DNA of 64,000 nucleotides from JAPPLB01 sp965208945 (lineage in GTDB: Bacteria; Acidobacteriota; Terriglobia; Bryobacterales; UBA6623): positions 1-64,000 of the forward strand of contig OZ242366.1 in assembly GCA_965208945.1 (NCBI GenBank). Direction: 5' to 3'. Every line of letters starts with the position of its first letter. Positions within the stretch are counted from its first letter, which is position 1. Position numbers and translations under genes: made by a program. The notes below the pieces were generated by a model. It ran no database searches. It had not been told where the DNA came from and worked only from the letters and a program-made list of their open reading frames with translations. Of this stretch, positions 31,441-39,224 are shown one piece after another.

Positions 31441-33174
31441 TCAGTCCCCCACGGCGACCGGCTTGGGCGGTCCCAGAATCATTTCGTTGACAGCGCCACC
31501 AGCGGGCACCATCGGGTAGACGTTCTCTTCGCGTGTGACATTCACATTGAGCAGGAAGGGACCCGGTTCAGCGAGCGCTTCGGCGAGGCCGGTTTCGAGT
31601 TCGGCGGGGTTGTCGACCGAGCGACCTCTGATGCCGAAAGCGGCCGCGAGCAGCTCACAGTTCGGGAAAGCATCCATGGCTACCTCGGAATAGCGGCCGT
31701 TATAGAACAGTTCCTGCCACTGGCGGACCATGCCAAGCCAGCCGTTGTTCATGACAATGATCTTGACCGGCAGCTTGTGGCTGGAGATGGTGGCGAGTTC
31801 CGGAAGGCTCATCATGAAACCACCGTCGCCGACAACGGCCATCACGAGCTTGCCGGGGTTGCCGAACTGGGCGCCCATCGCAGCGGGAAGACCGAAGCCC
31901 ATCGCACCGAGACCGCCGGAATTGACCCACAAACGCGGGCGGTTGAAGCGGATGTACTGCGCCGCCCACATCTGATGTTGGCCGACGTCCACCGAGACGA
32001 TCGCCTCCCCGCCGGAAGCTTCATCAAGCTTCTTCATGAGGTACTGCGGCTTGATTTCGTTATCGTCGTAGACTTCAGCGAAAGGATGCTCGCGCTTCCA
32101 GCCTTCGATCCGCGCTCTCCATTCCGCGCGCTTCCGGCGATTGTGGGTTCCGAGGGACTCCTTCGTCTCGCGCAAGCGGGTGTTCAACTTCCGCAGGACT
32201 TGTTTCACGTCGCCGACGATACCCAAATCGGCTCGGCGGTTCTTGTTGATTTCCGCCGGATCGATATCGACGTGCAGCACCTGCGCGTTGGGAGCAAAGG
32301 CATCGAGGCGCCCCGTCACGCGGTCGTCGAAGCGCACACCGAGCCCGATCAGCGCGTCCGTTTCCGTGATGCCCATGTTGGCGGCATAGCTGCCGTGCAT
32401 ACCCAACATGCTGATGAAGTTCGGGTGGTTGCTGGGCAGGGCACCCAGACCCATGACGGTGTGGGCCAGAGGAGCTTCGAGAAGCTCGGCGAACTCACGC
32501 AGTTCATCGGACGCCGCCGACGAGATCACGCCGCCGCCGGCATAGATATAGGGCCGCTCCGATGCCCATAGGAATTGCAAGGCGGCTTCGATCTCCTCAT
32601 TGTCGGGATCAAGCCGAACGTGGAATCCTCGCAGGGGCCGCAATACTCCGGCGGGATGATAACTCGTCTGGCCTTGCAGGACATTCTTGGTGATGTCGAC
32701 CAGCACCGGCCCCGGGCGTCCCGAACCGGCTATATGGAACGCCTCGTGGATGACCTGGGAGATCTCTTCGATTTGCTTGACGAGGTAGTTGTGCTTGGTG
32801 GCGGCACGTGTGATGCCGAACGTATCGGCCTCCTGGAACGCATCTCGTCCAATCAAGTGCTCGGGCACCTGGCCCGTGATGGCAACGATCGGGATGGAAT
32901 CCATGAGAGCGTCGACGAGACCGGTAGTGAGGTTCGTGGCGCCGGGGCCGGAGGTCGCCATACAAACACCGACCCTGCCGGTAGCTCTCGCGTAGCCTTC
33001 GGCAGCAAAAGAGGCGTTCTCTTCGTGCCTTACGAGCACATGCCGTATCGGGTGATCATAAAGGACATCGTAAATCGGCAGCGTAACACCGCCGGGATAC
33101 CCGAATATCATCTCGACGCCTTCGCGTGCGAGGCTTTCAAGCAAGATTTGGGAACCTGACATCAACGAGGACAT
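31441..33174 (-). CDS. ilvB: acetolactate synthase large subunit
   Basis: A 577-residue thiamine-diphosphate enzyme forming acetolactate or acetohydroxybutyrate from pyruvate. The catalytic Glu is in VLVRHEENASFAAEGYAR, the FAD domain in the middle, and the TPP motif begins GDGGFMMSLPELAT and ends in VMNNGWLG. The start MSSLMSGSQILLE follows a 200-base leader with an attenuator. First structural gene of ilvBNC. Confidence 0.97.
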   Translation of the reverse strand: MSSLMSGSQILLESLAREGVEMIFGYPGGVTLPIYDVLYDHPIRHVLVRHEENASFAAEGYARATGRVGVCMATSGPGATNLTTGLVDALMDSIPIVAITGQVPEHLIGRDAFQEADTFGITRAATKHNYLVKQIEEISQVIHEAFHIAGSGRPGPVLVDITKNVLQGQTSYHPAGVLRPLRGFHVRLDPDNEEIEAALQFLWASERPYIYAGGGVISSAASDELREFAELLEAPLAHTVMGLGALPSNHPNFISMLGMHGSYAANMGITETDALIGLGVRFDDRVTGRLDAFAPNAQVLHVDIDPAEINKNRRADLGIVGDVKQVLRKLNTRLRETKESLGTHNRRKRAEWRARIEGWKREHPFAEVYDDNEIKPQYLMKKLDEASGGEAIVSVDVGQHQMWAAQYIRFNRPRLWVNSGGLGAMGFGLPAAMGAQFGNPGKLVMAVVGDGGFMMSLPELATISSHKLPVKIIVMNNGWLGMVRQWQELFYNGRYSEVAMDAFPNCELLAAAFGIRGRSVDNPAELETGLAEALAEPGPFLLNVNVTREENVYPMVPAGGAVNEMILGPPKPVAVGD

Positions 33175-33308
33175 GGCTTTTGTTAACCCCTGTTTCGGAT
33201 TGACTTCTCGGTTTGATTCATTCGATCGTGCTCTTTGTTCCCGATTCCCGGCGCCGGGCCGCCGTTTCCGCCCGACACCCGCGGGCCCTCGCAGGTGGTC
33301 CTGAATAC

Positions 33309-33351
33309 AAAAAAGGCCACCGACCGGTGTGCCTCGCCCCGGTTGGTGGCC
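33309..33351 (-). terminator. ilv attenuator terminator
   Basis: In the minus-strand RNA, GGCCACC-A-ACCGG (33,351-33,339) pairs with CCGGT-C-GGTGGCC (33,327-33,315), with one mismatch, followed directly by six U. It lies between the leader peptide and ilvB. A competing pairing, GCCCCGG (33,383-33,377, in the leader's last codons) with CCGGGGC (33,342-33,336), would open it, giving an antiterminator. Confidence 0.82.
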
Positions 33352-33372
33352 TCTGAATCTTGTCAGAAGCCC

Positions 33373-33456
33373 TCAGCCGGGGCTTGATACAGCAACGACG
33401 ATAATGGAGCTTTGAATTCGGAGAATGGCAATCCTACGAGGTTCGGCTTCGAACAT
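33373..33456 (-). CDS. ilvL: ilv leader peptide
   Basis: A 27-codon frame, MFEAEPRRIAILRIQSSIIV followed by VAVSSPG and stop. Ten of the residues from position 9 on are Ile, Val or Leu, in the clustered form of leader peptides that sense charged branched-chain tRNAs. It ends 21 bp before the terminator stem. No Shine-Dalgarno sequence is evident, so another start in the same frame is possible. Confidence 0.7.
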   Translation of the reverse strand: MFEAEPRRIAILRIQSSIIVVAVSSPG

Positions 33457-33629
33457 CGGCCGGAGGGAAGGGCCACCCACGCATGCGAGAGTCCGGGACC
33501 CACGAGCCGCATCCAGCCGGCAGCAGCGGGACCCGCCAGGACGCCGTCCTTTGCCCTTCATTCTCATTGAAACCATTCCGCTCATGCGAGCCAACCTCGT
33601 AAAGGGCAGGTCACGCCCTTATAGAGTCC

Positions 33630-33659
33630 AGTCTAGCTTTGGGGGCGCTTGGAGGTCAA
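33630..33659 (-). promoter_or_regulatory. candidate promoter of the ilvLBNC operon
   Basis: TTGACC (33,659-33,654) and TAGACT (33,635-33,630) are separated by 18 bp on the minus strand, close to a sigma-70 promoter. Transcription would start near 33,622, about 165 bases before the leader peptide. The rest of 33,660-33,867 shows no gene and holds the start region of the divergent heme-copper gene. Confidence 0.5.
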
Positions 33660-33867
33660 GTCCCCGTGCGTTCAGGGCCCCTTGGTACAGGGTAGCCGAC
33701 GTCTCGAATTGAGCGTCCAACTGAACGGGGAGGGGGAGCAGACTCGAGTCGTAAAGATCCATCAAAAAAATGTTACGCTTGCTAACATCGTCAGCGAGAC
33801 CAGCAACTTCATCCAGCTTCTTGACCGCCGCCTTCACGCCGTCTCCAATGACGTAACCCTGCCAGCC

Positions 33868-35823
33868 ATGCACCTCAGCTCCTTCCCGGCTGTCGTGATG
33901 TTTGTCCTTCTTTTGGCGGTATCCACGGTGAGTTGCGGCAGCCCACCGGATTCTCCGGAAGCACGGCCTCCGTCTGGTAAACCGATAACATTCAACGAAC
34001 ACGTCGCCCCCATCATTTTCGAGAACTGTTCCCATTGCCATCGTCCGGGTGAAGCAGGTCCCTTTCCTCTCCTCAACTACGACGAAGTCAAGAGACGCGC
34101 AGAGTTGATCCTAGCCGTCACCGAGGGCGGCTACATGCCTCCGTGGCTTCCGGAACACGGCTATGGGGAGTTCGCAGAAGAACGAAGGCTCACGCAGGAG
34201 CAGATCTCGCTGATATCGAGCTGGATCGAACAGGGGAAGCCTGAAGGAAACCCGCAAGACCTGCCTGCTCTGCCCGTATGGGCCGAAGGCTGGCAACTCG
34301 GCGAACCCGACCTTGTGCTGGCAATGCCGGAGCCCTTTACCCTTCCGGCCGAGGGACAGGATGTCTTTCGCAACTTCACCATTCCTGCCTCGATTACGGC
34401 CACTCGTTACGTTCGCGGCCTGGAATTCCGGCCCGGCAACGCCCGCATCGTTCACCACGCGCGAATTTCGCTCGACCGAACGGGCCATTCCCGACGCCGT
34501 GACGAGCAGGACCCCGAGCCGGGCTTTTCCGGCAGCATGCTGCTAGGTGAAAGCGAGATCTTCGATCCGGAGGGGCATTGGCTGGGCTGGACGCCCGGAA
34601 AGCAGCCCGTGCTACGACCTGCCGACATGTCGTGGACCTTGGATCAGGGAGTCGACTTTGTCCTGGAGCTGCACATGTTGCCCACTGGCAAGCCCGAAAC
34701 CATACAGGCTTCGGTCGGTCTCTTTTTTACCGATCAGCCGCCGTACAGGAAGGCGAGCATCATCAGGATGGGATCGACGACGATGGATATTCCGCCGGGC
34801 GAGAGGAACTACGTTATCGAGGATCAATACCTCCTGCCGGTAGACGTCGATGTCCTCAACGTCTATCCCCATGCTCACTACCTCGGCAAAGATATGACCT
34901 CGTATGCCATTCTGCCGGATGACACCAAGAAATGGTTGCTCAAGATCAATCGGTGGGACTTTAACTGGCAGGATGAATACCGCTATCAAGATCCTGTTTT
35001 CCTGCCCAAGGGAAGCATGATCCGGATGCGGTTCAGCTATGACAATTCCGCAGAAAACCCCCAGAACCCCTCTTCCCCGCCCCAACGCGTGTTCTATGGC
35101 TGGCGAACATTCGAAGAAATGGGCGACCTCTGGTTTCAAGTCGTTCCTCGCAGAAGAACAGACTTGACGATGCTGCAGAGAGACACTGCGCGCAAAGCAC
35201 TCATCGGAGACATCGCGGGATATGAGAAACGACTCACGATCCATCCGGACGAATACGAGACCCACAACATCCTCGGAGACGCTTATCTACGTCTCGGCCA
35301 TCGGCAAAAGGCTCTACAGCACTTCCAAACGTCGGTGCGAATCGAGCCGGGCTTTCCGTACGCTCAATACAACCTGGCAACCCTGCTCGACGCCCAAGGC
35401 AGGTCCAGCGAGGCAATCCCCCATTTCCAAAGAGCTTTGCAAGCAAAACCGGACTATGGCGACGCCCACATCAACCTCGGGAATACGATGGCTTCGCTCG
35501 GCCGCTTCACCGAAGCGATGCGCCATTACCGGGCGGCGTTGCAGCTCAATCCGGAATCGGCCGCGGCGCACAACAACCTGGGTAACGTTCTGTCTGCTCT
35601 AGGGCAGAGTCATGAAGCGGCTCGGCACTACCGACAAGCGATCAAGATCAGACCAACGTACGCAGAGGCACACAACAATCTCGGCAGTGTCATCGGATCA
35701 CAAGGCGACCTTGATGGCGCGATCGAGTTGTTTTCCCGAGCTGTTCAGCTTGACCCTGACTACGACGAAGCGGCACGGAATCTCAACAAGGCTCTTGCTG
35801 CAAGGGGGCAGGCGCGTCAGTGA
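33868..35823 (+). CDS. lipoprotein with c-type heme, PHM-like copper domain and TPRs
   Basis: A 651-residue protein starting MHLSSFPAVVMFVLLLAV, a lipoprotein signal with Cys in STVSCGS. Heme c site: ENCSHCHRPG. The next 300 residues carry copper-ligand motifs in the order seen in peptidylglycine monooxygenases: IVHHARI (His-His), LELHMLP, YPHAHYLGKD (His-x-His-x-x-LGK) and SMIRMRF (Met). About six TPR repeats end the protein. It is probably an outer-membrane or periplasmic redox protein; the substrate is unknown. It has a paralog at 51,697-53,817. Confidence 0.82.
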   Translation: MHLSSFPAVVMFVLLLAVSTVSCGSPPDSPEARPPSGKPITFNEHVAPIIFENCSHCHRPGEAGPFPLLNYDEVKRRAELILAVTEGGYMPPWLPEHGYGEFAEERRLTQEQISLISSWIEQGKPEGNPQDLPALPVWAEGWQLGEPDLVLAMPEPFTLPAEGQDVFRNFTIPASITATRYVRGLEFRPGNARIVHHARISLDRTGHSRRRDEQDPEPGFSGSMLLGESEIFDPEGHWLGWTPGKQPVLRPADMSWTLDQGVDFVLELHMLPTGKPETIQASVGLFFTDQPPYRKASIIRMGSTTMDIPPGERNYVIEDQYLLPVDVDVLNVYPHAHYLGKDMTSYAILPDDTKKWLLKINRWDFNWQDEYRYQDPVFLPKGSMIRMRFSYDNSAENPQNPSSPPQRVFYGWRTFEEMGDLWFQVVPRRRTDLTMLQRDTARKALIGDIAGYEKRLTIHPDEYETHNILGDAYLRLGHRQKALQHFQTSVRIEPGFPYAQYNLATLLDAQGRSSEAIPHFQRALQAKPDYGDAHINLGNTMASLGRFTEAMRHYRAALQLNPESAAAHNNLGNVLSALGQSHEAARHYRQAIKIRPTYAEAHNNLGSVIGSQGDLDGAIELFSRAVQLDPDYDEAARNLNKALAARGQARQ

Positions 35824-35884
35824 AGTCCGGTCCTGATCTTGCAGCACATCCCCGCACTTGAAGGCGCCCGCTGCGAGTGTGGCC

Positions 35885-35982
35885 AGCCTGCATTTCTCAC
35901 CACCCGACGGTCGGGTCGAAGCACGCCATACGGCCGCCATGACTTCGTTGCGTTTGCTTGCCGTGCTCGATGTACTGTTCAA
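35885..35982. repeat. left half of a 181-bp terminal-inverted-repeat element
   Basis: It starts with AGCCTGCATTTCTCACCA and runs to TTCAA, where the IS110 element interrupts it. The missing half is at 37,422-37,511 and an intact copy at 59,989-60,169. Confidence 0.8.
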
Positions 35983-37420
35983 TATATGGTTCGCTCCCGG
36001 GATGTCCACCTGTTCCTTCTTGCTGAACGTTGGTCTGCGCCAATATATTCGACCTCTAGGTGGAACCGCGCTGGTTCCGGGCCATGATGGGGTCCGCACG
36101 TCCCTTTCCTCGTAAGTACGCCGACCTGTGAGGGCCATGAACAGTAACAGGATTCGGTGACGCCGGTACGACCGTTTTGTCCATCAATCGGGAGTAAGCA
36201 GACAAACTGTGAGCTCCTGGTAGTGCTGCGGCGGACCGCAGGGCGGTTAACCCGCCGGGGCTGGTTGGCGCTGTTGAGAGAAGCGCTGGCCGCTGCTCAG
36301 CAAGGCCCATGCGATGCGCGCCAGCCGTGCCGCCAGCGCCACGATCACGACCCGCCGGTCTTTGTTCAGGAGCATCCGCCGCAGCCACTGGCCCAGTTGG
36401 TCGCTGCGCTTCGCGAGCACGTCGAGGCTCGAGCGGGCACAGTGCACCAGCAGCGTCCGGACGTAGCGGTTGCCGCGCTTGCTGATGCCTCCCAAGCGCT
36501 GCTTGCCTCCGCTGGAGTACTCTCTCGGCACCAGACCCAACCAAGCAGCGACGTCGCGCCCCTTCTCGAAGGCCTCGGCGTTGCCGATCGTCGCCACCAA
36601 GGCCGTCGCTGTCTGCACGCCGATGCCGGGGATCTCTCTGAGCCGCCGGCAGGCCTCGCTCGCCTGCGCTTTCCTCAGCAGATAGGTGTTGACTTGCTGA
36701 ATCTTCTCTGCCAGCACTTGCCATTCGGCAAACAGGCCCGCCAGCAGCGCCCGCATTTCGTCGGACAGGCCGTTATCGGCGTCCTCGAGGATCTCCGGCA
36801 GACGGACCACAAACCAACGCTTGCCCTGTGGAAGGGTGATGCCGCGTTCCAGCAGAAAGGCGCGCGCCTGGTTGATCAACTGCGTCGAGTTGCCCACCAG
36901 CCGCGAGCGATAGCGGTGCAGCGACTGCGTCGACAGTTGTTGCTCGCTCTTGACCGCCACGAAGCGCATGCTCGGCCGCAGACAGGCTTCCGCGCAGGCC
37001 TCGGCGTCCGTCGAGTCGTTCTTGTCGCGCTTCACAAAGGGCTTCACATATTTGGGCGGCATCAGCTTCACGTCGTGCCCCTGGGCCAGCAGTTGGCGGC
37101 CCAGGTGATGGGCGCCGCAGCAGGCTTCCATGCCGATACGGCAGGGCTGCATCTGGGCGGTCACCTCCAGCAGCTTGCCCTTCGAGTAGCGGCGACGGGT
37201 GAGCACCCGGCCGGTTGCGTCCAAGCCGACCAAGTCGACGTTGTGTTTTGCTAGATCGAGGCCGATCGTGACGACCTCCTTCCATACGCTCTTGCGGGAT
37301 GATCGCTGGGTCGTTGCCATGATGGTTTCCTCTCGGTTCGTGAACTGCGGCCGGGGACGGCCGTTGCTACCAGCATGGCCGAACTCGACGACGCAGCGGA
37401 AGTGGGAGCGAACCATCCCA
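35983..37420 (-). mobile_element. IS110-family (IS1111 type) insertion sequence
   Basis: About 1.44 kb between the two halves of the repeat element. Subterminal 13-bp inverted repeats (ATGGTTCGCTCCC at 35,986-35,998 and its complement at 37,404-37,416) are typical of the IS1111 group. One transposase gene is read on the minus strand. About 100 bp precede it, and about 260 bp of non-coding end (35,983-36,246) follow, where IS1111 elements carry their guide (bridge) RNA. The exact ends may shift by one or two bases because the target TTCAA/GTACG shares an A. Confidence 0.82.
36247..37320 (-). CDS. IS110/IS1111-family transposase
   Basis: A 357-residue transposase; the start MATTQRSSRKSVW has GAGAGGAAACC upstream, and a longer frame into the flanking repeat is rejected. 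The N-terminal RuvC-like (DEDD) domain shows VTIGLDLAKHNVDLVGLD, CRIGMEACCGAHHLG and KRDKNDSTDAEACAEAC. The C-terminal Transposase_20 domain shows EIPGIGVQTATALVATIG and SSGGKQRLGGISKRGN, with the Ser-containing region of the active site. The gene appears intact and so may be active. Confidence 0.94.
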   Translation of the reverse strand: MATTQRSSRKSVWKEVVTIGLDLAKHNVDLVGLDATGRVLTRRRYSKGKLLEVTAQMQPCRIGMEACCGAHHLGRQLLAQGHDVKLMPPKYVKPFVKRDKNDSTDAEACAEACLRPSMRFVAVKSEQQLSTQSLHRYRSRLVGNSTQLINQARAFLLERGITLPQGKRWFVVRLPEILEDADNGLSDEMRALLAGLFAEWQVLAEKIQQVNTYLLRKAQASEACRRLREIPGIGVQTATALVATIGNAEAFEKGRDVAAWLGLVPREYSSGGKQRLGGISKRGNRYVRTLLVHCARSSLDVLAKRSDQLGQWLRRMLLNKDRRVVIVALAARLARIAWALLSSGQRFSQQRQPAPAG

Positions 37421-37421
37421 T

Positions 37422-37511
37422 AAGTACGCCTGCGCGCGCCAAGCGGCTCGCGCCTCGCCCTGACGGCCCTCTCACCCACTTCGCCTCGCCGCATGGTGAG
37501 AAATGCAGGCT
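37422..37511. repeat. right half of the 181-bp element
   Basis: It begins AAGTACGCCTGCGCGCGCC and ends TGGTGAGAAATGCAGGCT, an exact 18-bp complement of the left end at 35,885-35,902. Together with the left half it rebuilds the same sequence as the intact copy at 59,989. Confidence 0.8.
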
Positions 37512-37533
37512 TGAGGTCACGCAAGAGTGTGCG

Positions 37534-39060
37534 ATGCGATTGCTAGACTGGTCGCGTTTGACGCGAGCATCGCCATCGTCACCTCCCGTGCTGGAGGCGC
37601 GAGACATCGTCAAGGATTTCGGAGGAACAAGAGCGCTCGATCACGTGCACTTCTCGGCCAACGCCGGGGAGGTGCATGCCGTCCTGGGGGAAAACGGCGC
37701 GGGCAAATCCACGCTGATGAAGATCATCGGCGGGGCGCTTCGTCCTGACCGAGGAGAACTGTACCTTGCCGGCCGACCGGCGCAGTTCGACAACCCGCTG
37801 CAGGCAATGGAATCGGGGGTGTCAGTGGTCCATCAGCAGTTCACGCTGGTCCCCGAGCTGACCGTAGCCGAGAACATCTTTCTCGGCCGTGAGCCCCGCA
37901 ACCCGTGGGGCCTCGTCGATTGGAAGAGGCTTTTCGAAGAGGCGCGAGCGCTATTGAAGTATCTCGATTTCGACCTCGATCCGCGCCGTCCGGTCAAAGA
38001 AATCGGGGCCGGCGAGAGGCGGGTCACCGAGATTGCGCGTGCTCTGTCGATCTCGGCCAAGGTCCTCATCATGGATGAACCGTCGGCCGTGCTGGGGCCA
38101 GGGGAGATGGAAACTCTATTCAAGATCATCAGCGCTCTGAGGGCCGACGGCAAGACGATTCTTTACATCTCCCACCGCCTGGACGAGATCTTTGCGATTG
38201 CGGATCGCGTGAGCGTGCTCCGCGATGGACGGCTCGTGGGCGTTTACGAGCTTGACGATCAGGTGGATCGAACATTCCTGGTCGGCAAGATGGTGGGACG
38301 GCAGTGGACGGAGCAGTTCCCTGACAAGCCGGCAGAGAAGGGCCGGGAACTCTTGCGGGTGGAGCATCTGAGTCGTTCCGGCTCTTTCGAAGATGTCAGT
38401 TTCACCGTGCATGCGGGTGAAATCGTCGGGGTGGCCGGACTGGTCGGCTCGGGGCGGACGGAGGTCTGCAAGTCGATCATCGGCTCGGACCCCATCGAAG
38501 CCGGGCAGGTCCTGGTCAACGGCAACGCGGTGAGGATCACGTCTCCGAGGGAGGCGCTCTCACAAGGGATCGCGTACTTGTCAGAAGACCGACACGGAGA
38601 AGGTGTGGTGGCCTGCCGCAGCGTGAGTGAAAACATCACGTTGGCAGTGATCAGGCGGTTCGCCACCCGGGGCATCCTCAAACTGCGCAGCGAAGCCGAG
38701 TTCGTCGTCGAGATGATGCGCAAGACGGATGTGCGGGCGGCCGGGCGCCGACAGACGGTCAGTAACCTGAGCGGCGGGAACCAGCAGAAGGTTGCTCTCG
38801 CAAAATGGCTCAGCACACCGGCGCGAATCTTCCTGCTTGACGAACCGACTGCCGGCATCGACGTCGGGGCCAAGAGCGAGATCTACCGCATCATCACCGA
38901 TCTTGCACGAGGCGATGCAGCCATCCTGCTCGTGTCGTCCGAGATTCCCGAACTTCTTGCGATGAGCACGCGCCTGCTGGTGATGAAGAAAGGCCGCATC
39001 GTTGCACGGTTGAGCGCGGGCGAGGCCACCGAGGAAAGCGTGTTGAACGCCGCACTGTAA
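37534..39060 (+). CDS. sugar/nucleoside-type ABC transporter ATPase (two domains)
   Basis: A 508-residue protein with two ABC domains, as in RbsA/MglA or the BMP-type nucleoside ATPases. Domain 1: Walker A GENGAGKST and Walker B VLIMDEPSAV, with signature EIGAGERR. Domain 2: GLVGSGRTE (lysine missing, as is normal) and signature SNLSGGNQQK, Walker B IFLLDEPTAGID. The start MRLLDWSRLT was chosen to exclude residues coded by the adjacent repeat. No permease or binding protein lies nearby, so the gene is orphaned. The transposon lies just upstream and may have separated it from its operon. Confidence 0.85.
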   Translation: MRLLDWSRLTRASPSSPPVLEARDIVKDFGGTRALDHVHFSANAGEVHAVLGENGAGKSTLMKIIGGALRPDRGELYLAGRPAQFDNPLQAMESGVSVVHQQFTLVPELTVAENIFLGREPRNPWGLVDWKRLFEEARALLKYLDFDLDPRRPVKEIGAGERRVTEIARALSISAKVLIMDEPSAVLGPGEMETLFKIISALRADGKTILYISHRLDEIFAIADRVSVLRDGRLVGVYELDDQVDRTFLVGKMVGRQWTEQFPDKPAEKGRELLRVEHLSRSGSFEDVSFTVHAGEIVGVAGLVGSGRTEVCKSIIGSDPIEAGQVLVNGNAVRITSPREALSQGIAYLSEDRHGEGVVACRSVSENITLAVIRRFATRGILKLRSEAEFVVEMMRKTDVRAAGRRQTVSNLSGGNQQKVALAKWLSTPARIFLLDEPTAGIDVGAKSEIYRIITDLARGDAAILLVSSEIPELLAMSTRLLVMKKGRIVARLSAGEATEESVLNAAL

Positions 39061-39224
39061 CGACGCTATTGGAGCAAGCTGCAAGCGAGCGGGGCTCGCA
39101 TCCGCATCCGTTACCCAGGTGAAGCCGAGCGTATAATATCTGTACTTCCCGCTGACCGTTCGCTGAAGCATCTCCAGCCCCTCGGAGCCAAACGGGAGCA
39201 ACTTCAGATCTCTCCAAACCAGTG

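Noticed and set aside
37321..37524. N-terminal extension of the transposase
   Set aside because: It is read from the flanking repeat element, and the internal ATG at 37,320 has a proper ribosome-binding site and matches the family start.
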